NCBI GenBank assembly: GCA_907165275.2
Contig: OU015650.1
Coordinates: forward strand, 15,034,001 to 15,098,000
Length of the DNA stretch: 64,000 bases
Direction of reading: 5' to 3'
Origin: Zygaena filipendulae
Taxonomy: Eukaryota; Arthropoda; Insecta; Lepidoptera; Zygaenidae
Shown: positions 62,600-64,000 of the stretch, in pieces
Numbering within the stretch: position 1 is the first letter of the stretch
How the letters are laid out: every line of letters starts with the position of its first letter
Notes under the pieces: generated by a model
Told to the model about the DNA's origin: nothing
Databases searched by the model: none
The model's input: the letters and a program-made list of their open reading frames with translations, nothing else
Program-made: the position numbers and the translations under genes

Positions 62600-63149
62600 A
62601 GACACAATACATATAGATCTTTAATACCAAAGAGTCATAACTTATGCCGAAGGAATGAAGTATTTTTAATAAAAAAAAAAAAAAACTAAAAAGTTTTGCT
62701 AATTTCGCACCAGCAATCTCGTACGAACTTCGCTGAAGTGCGAACCGACTAAGTGCTGACGTTTGGTATTTGATTTGAAATTAATTAAAATAAACTTATC
62801 GTGATAAATATAAGGCGAAAGTTATTCTGCTGGCGAATGCGATGTTTTTCTAAATGGATACCTAATCACTTTCTATTATATTGAATCAACTGCTTTATGA
62901 ATACGATTATTTGGTTAAGATGTCTCGATGGTAATATGTTAATGTTGTAACCTTGTTTGATGAAACACTTTAAGTTAAAAAAATACGAAGATTCATGTAA
63001 CTAATTAAATTTAATTAAATAATTGAATAATAAAAATAATAATCCACTTCACACTAAGCATTAGCTTGTGTCGTAGAAACCAAGCAAACGTGGTATATAC
63101 TACATATTATTACATATATTATAATATAGATATATATATATATATACAC
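62600..63149. other. AT-rich, TA microsatellite at right
   Basis: A (TA)n run lies at about 63125-63144. No gene recognised. Confidence 0.35.
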
Positions 63150-63275
63150 ACCCAGACCAGAAAATGGAACCCCGTGTTCATCACACAAAGTCCACCCCTA
63201 ACGGGAATCGAACCCGGAACCCCTTGATTAGCGAGCAGGCATGGAGACCTACTGCGTCAATCGGGTCGTCGCAAC
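63150..63275 (-). mobile_element. tRNA-derived SINE (GGGTTCGATTCCC B box)
   Basis: On the minus strand: GACCCGATTGACGCAGTAGG, CCGGGTTCGATTCCCGTTAG (a good Pol III B box), then TTTGTGTGATGAACACGGGG and TCTGGTCTGGGTGTG. A true tRNA gene is excluded because the arms do not fold into a cloverleaf and the sequence runs on past the acceptor end. Confidence 0.65.
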
Positions 63276-63403
63276 TAGGAGAGTTGGTGTGATATATACA
63301 ATAAATGTATTGAAACGAATGTAATGCTGGTTGTCTTACGAGAATGGGTCATGGACAATTCCCCGTCACGAGTAAATACATACTTGCCATACCTATATAA
63401 TAA

Positions 63404-63763
63404 GAGCTGTTCTCCACTGCTTACACCAGCGTTAATTTTGGAGTTCCCGCAGGAATTCCGGGATAGAAAGTACCCTATGTCCTTCTCTGTACCCCTGCAA
63501 ACGTGCATGCCAAATTTCATCCAAATCCGTTCAGCCGTTTTTGCGTGATATCCAACCATCCAAACATCCACACTTTCACATTTATAATATTAGTAGGATT
63601 AGCCGTTCTCCACGGCTTACACCCACGTTAATTGTGGAGTTCCCCCGGGAATTCCAGGGTAAAAGTACTCTATTCTTTTTTGTAGTCCTGACAACATGTA
63701 ACATGTATGTAAAATTTCATGATGATTGATTGAATGAATTAAGGCGTGAATATAACAGACATA
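63404..63763 (-). mobile_element. Two abutting Helitron-like elements
   Basis: 63404-63598 (GAGCTGTTCTCCACTGC to ATTTATAATATTAGTAGGAT) is followed by 63600-63763 (TAGCCGTTCTCCACGGC, GATGATTGATTGAATGAATT). Confidence 0.68.
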
Positions 63764-63973
63764 CCGACAGAGGGACAGACTGAGTTACATAGGTGTGTGG
63801 ATAATATAATCCTCAGGATGAGTTCATTGCTAGATGAAGCCACTTTGACACGAGTGCTTCCGTTCTAATTCGCCTAGCTTAGGAGGATTACCTACAGTCG
63901 CTAATAAGGGTCAGATCGAGTGACATTTGTAACCAAAGCTAATTTACTAATGTGCTTTCCGCTTTAGCTAGTA

Positions 63974-64000
63974 CTAGCTGTCACTCACGGTTTCACCCGC
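63974..64000 (-). mobile_element. Helitron-like element, cut by the window edge
   Basis: Begins CTAGCTGTCACTCACGG and continues beyond 64000. Confidence 0.6.

Noticed and set aside
63150..63275. Possible tRNA gene
   Set aside because: It has a good B box but no cloverleaf, and the sequence continues into a SINE body.

Overview
This is an AT-rich eukaryotic window, almost certainly from a moth or butterfly (Lepidoptera). The evidence is the very dense set of short Helitron-like elements with the lepidopteran ends (5' TCCTACTAATATTATAAATG, and a 3' GC hairpin followed by CAGCTAG), lepidopteran tRNA-derived SINEs, and a host gene with small exons and phase-matched GT-AG introns. No bacterial genes, CRISPR arrays or rRNA genes are seen.

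Left edge (1-4390): the 5' half of a sulfite oxidase gene on the minus strand. Five coding exons can be joined in phase. They give a short N-terminus, a linker, a cytochrome b5 heme domain with both axial histidines, and the start of the molybdenum domain including the CAGNRR cysteine. The rest lies left of the window. The introns hold a TIR element, a hAT-type element with a nested second element, and Helitron fragments.

5-15 kb: mostly repeats. Two related, damaged THAP-like (C2CH zinc finger) exon copies lie at 6.7 and 10.0 kb. Possible downstream exons lie at 11.9, 13.4 and 15.1 kb, the last cut by a MITE. Helitron tandems and an exact 241-bp direct duplication lie at 8.7-9.7 kb.

15.84-21.04 kb: the centrepiece is an apparently complete, uninterrupted DIRS-type tyrosine-recombinase retrotransposon. 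It has inverted terminal repeats, an internal complementary region matching both outer ends, a gag that appears to need splicing, a pol (RT, RNase H and a methyltransferase-like region) and an intact tyrosine recombinase. Two features stand out. A UUUAAAC slippery site with an 8-nt spacer and a possible GC-rich pseudoknot lies at the gag-pol overlap. An array of four hairpins with compensatory base changes lies inside the predicted gag intron.

21-64 kb: no convincing intact host gene. The region is intergenic or intronic DNA packed with non-autonomous elements: Helitrons (often abutting, tandem or head to head), hAT and Tc1/mariner/pogo-type elements with visible target duplications, foldback MITEs, a TTAGTCCGTC-ended MITE family, SINEs and LINE 3' ends. 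GC-rich islands at 24.6, 25.25-25.5, 27.55, 43.4 and 50.3 kb may be promoters or unrecognised first exons. Element names are by structural pattern only; no database comparison was possible.
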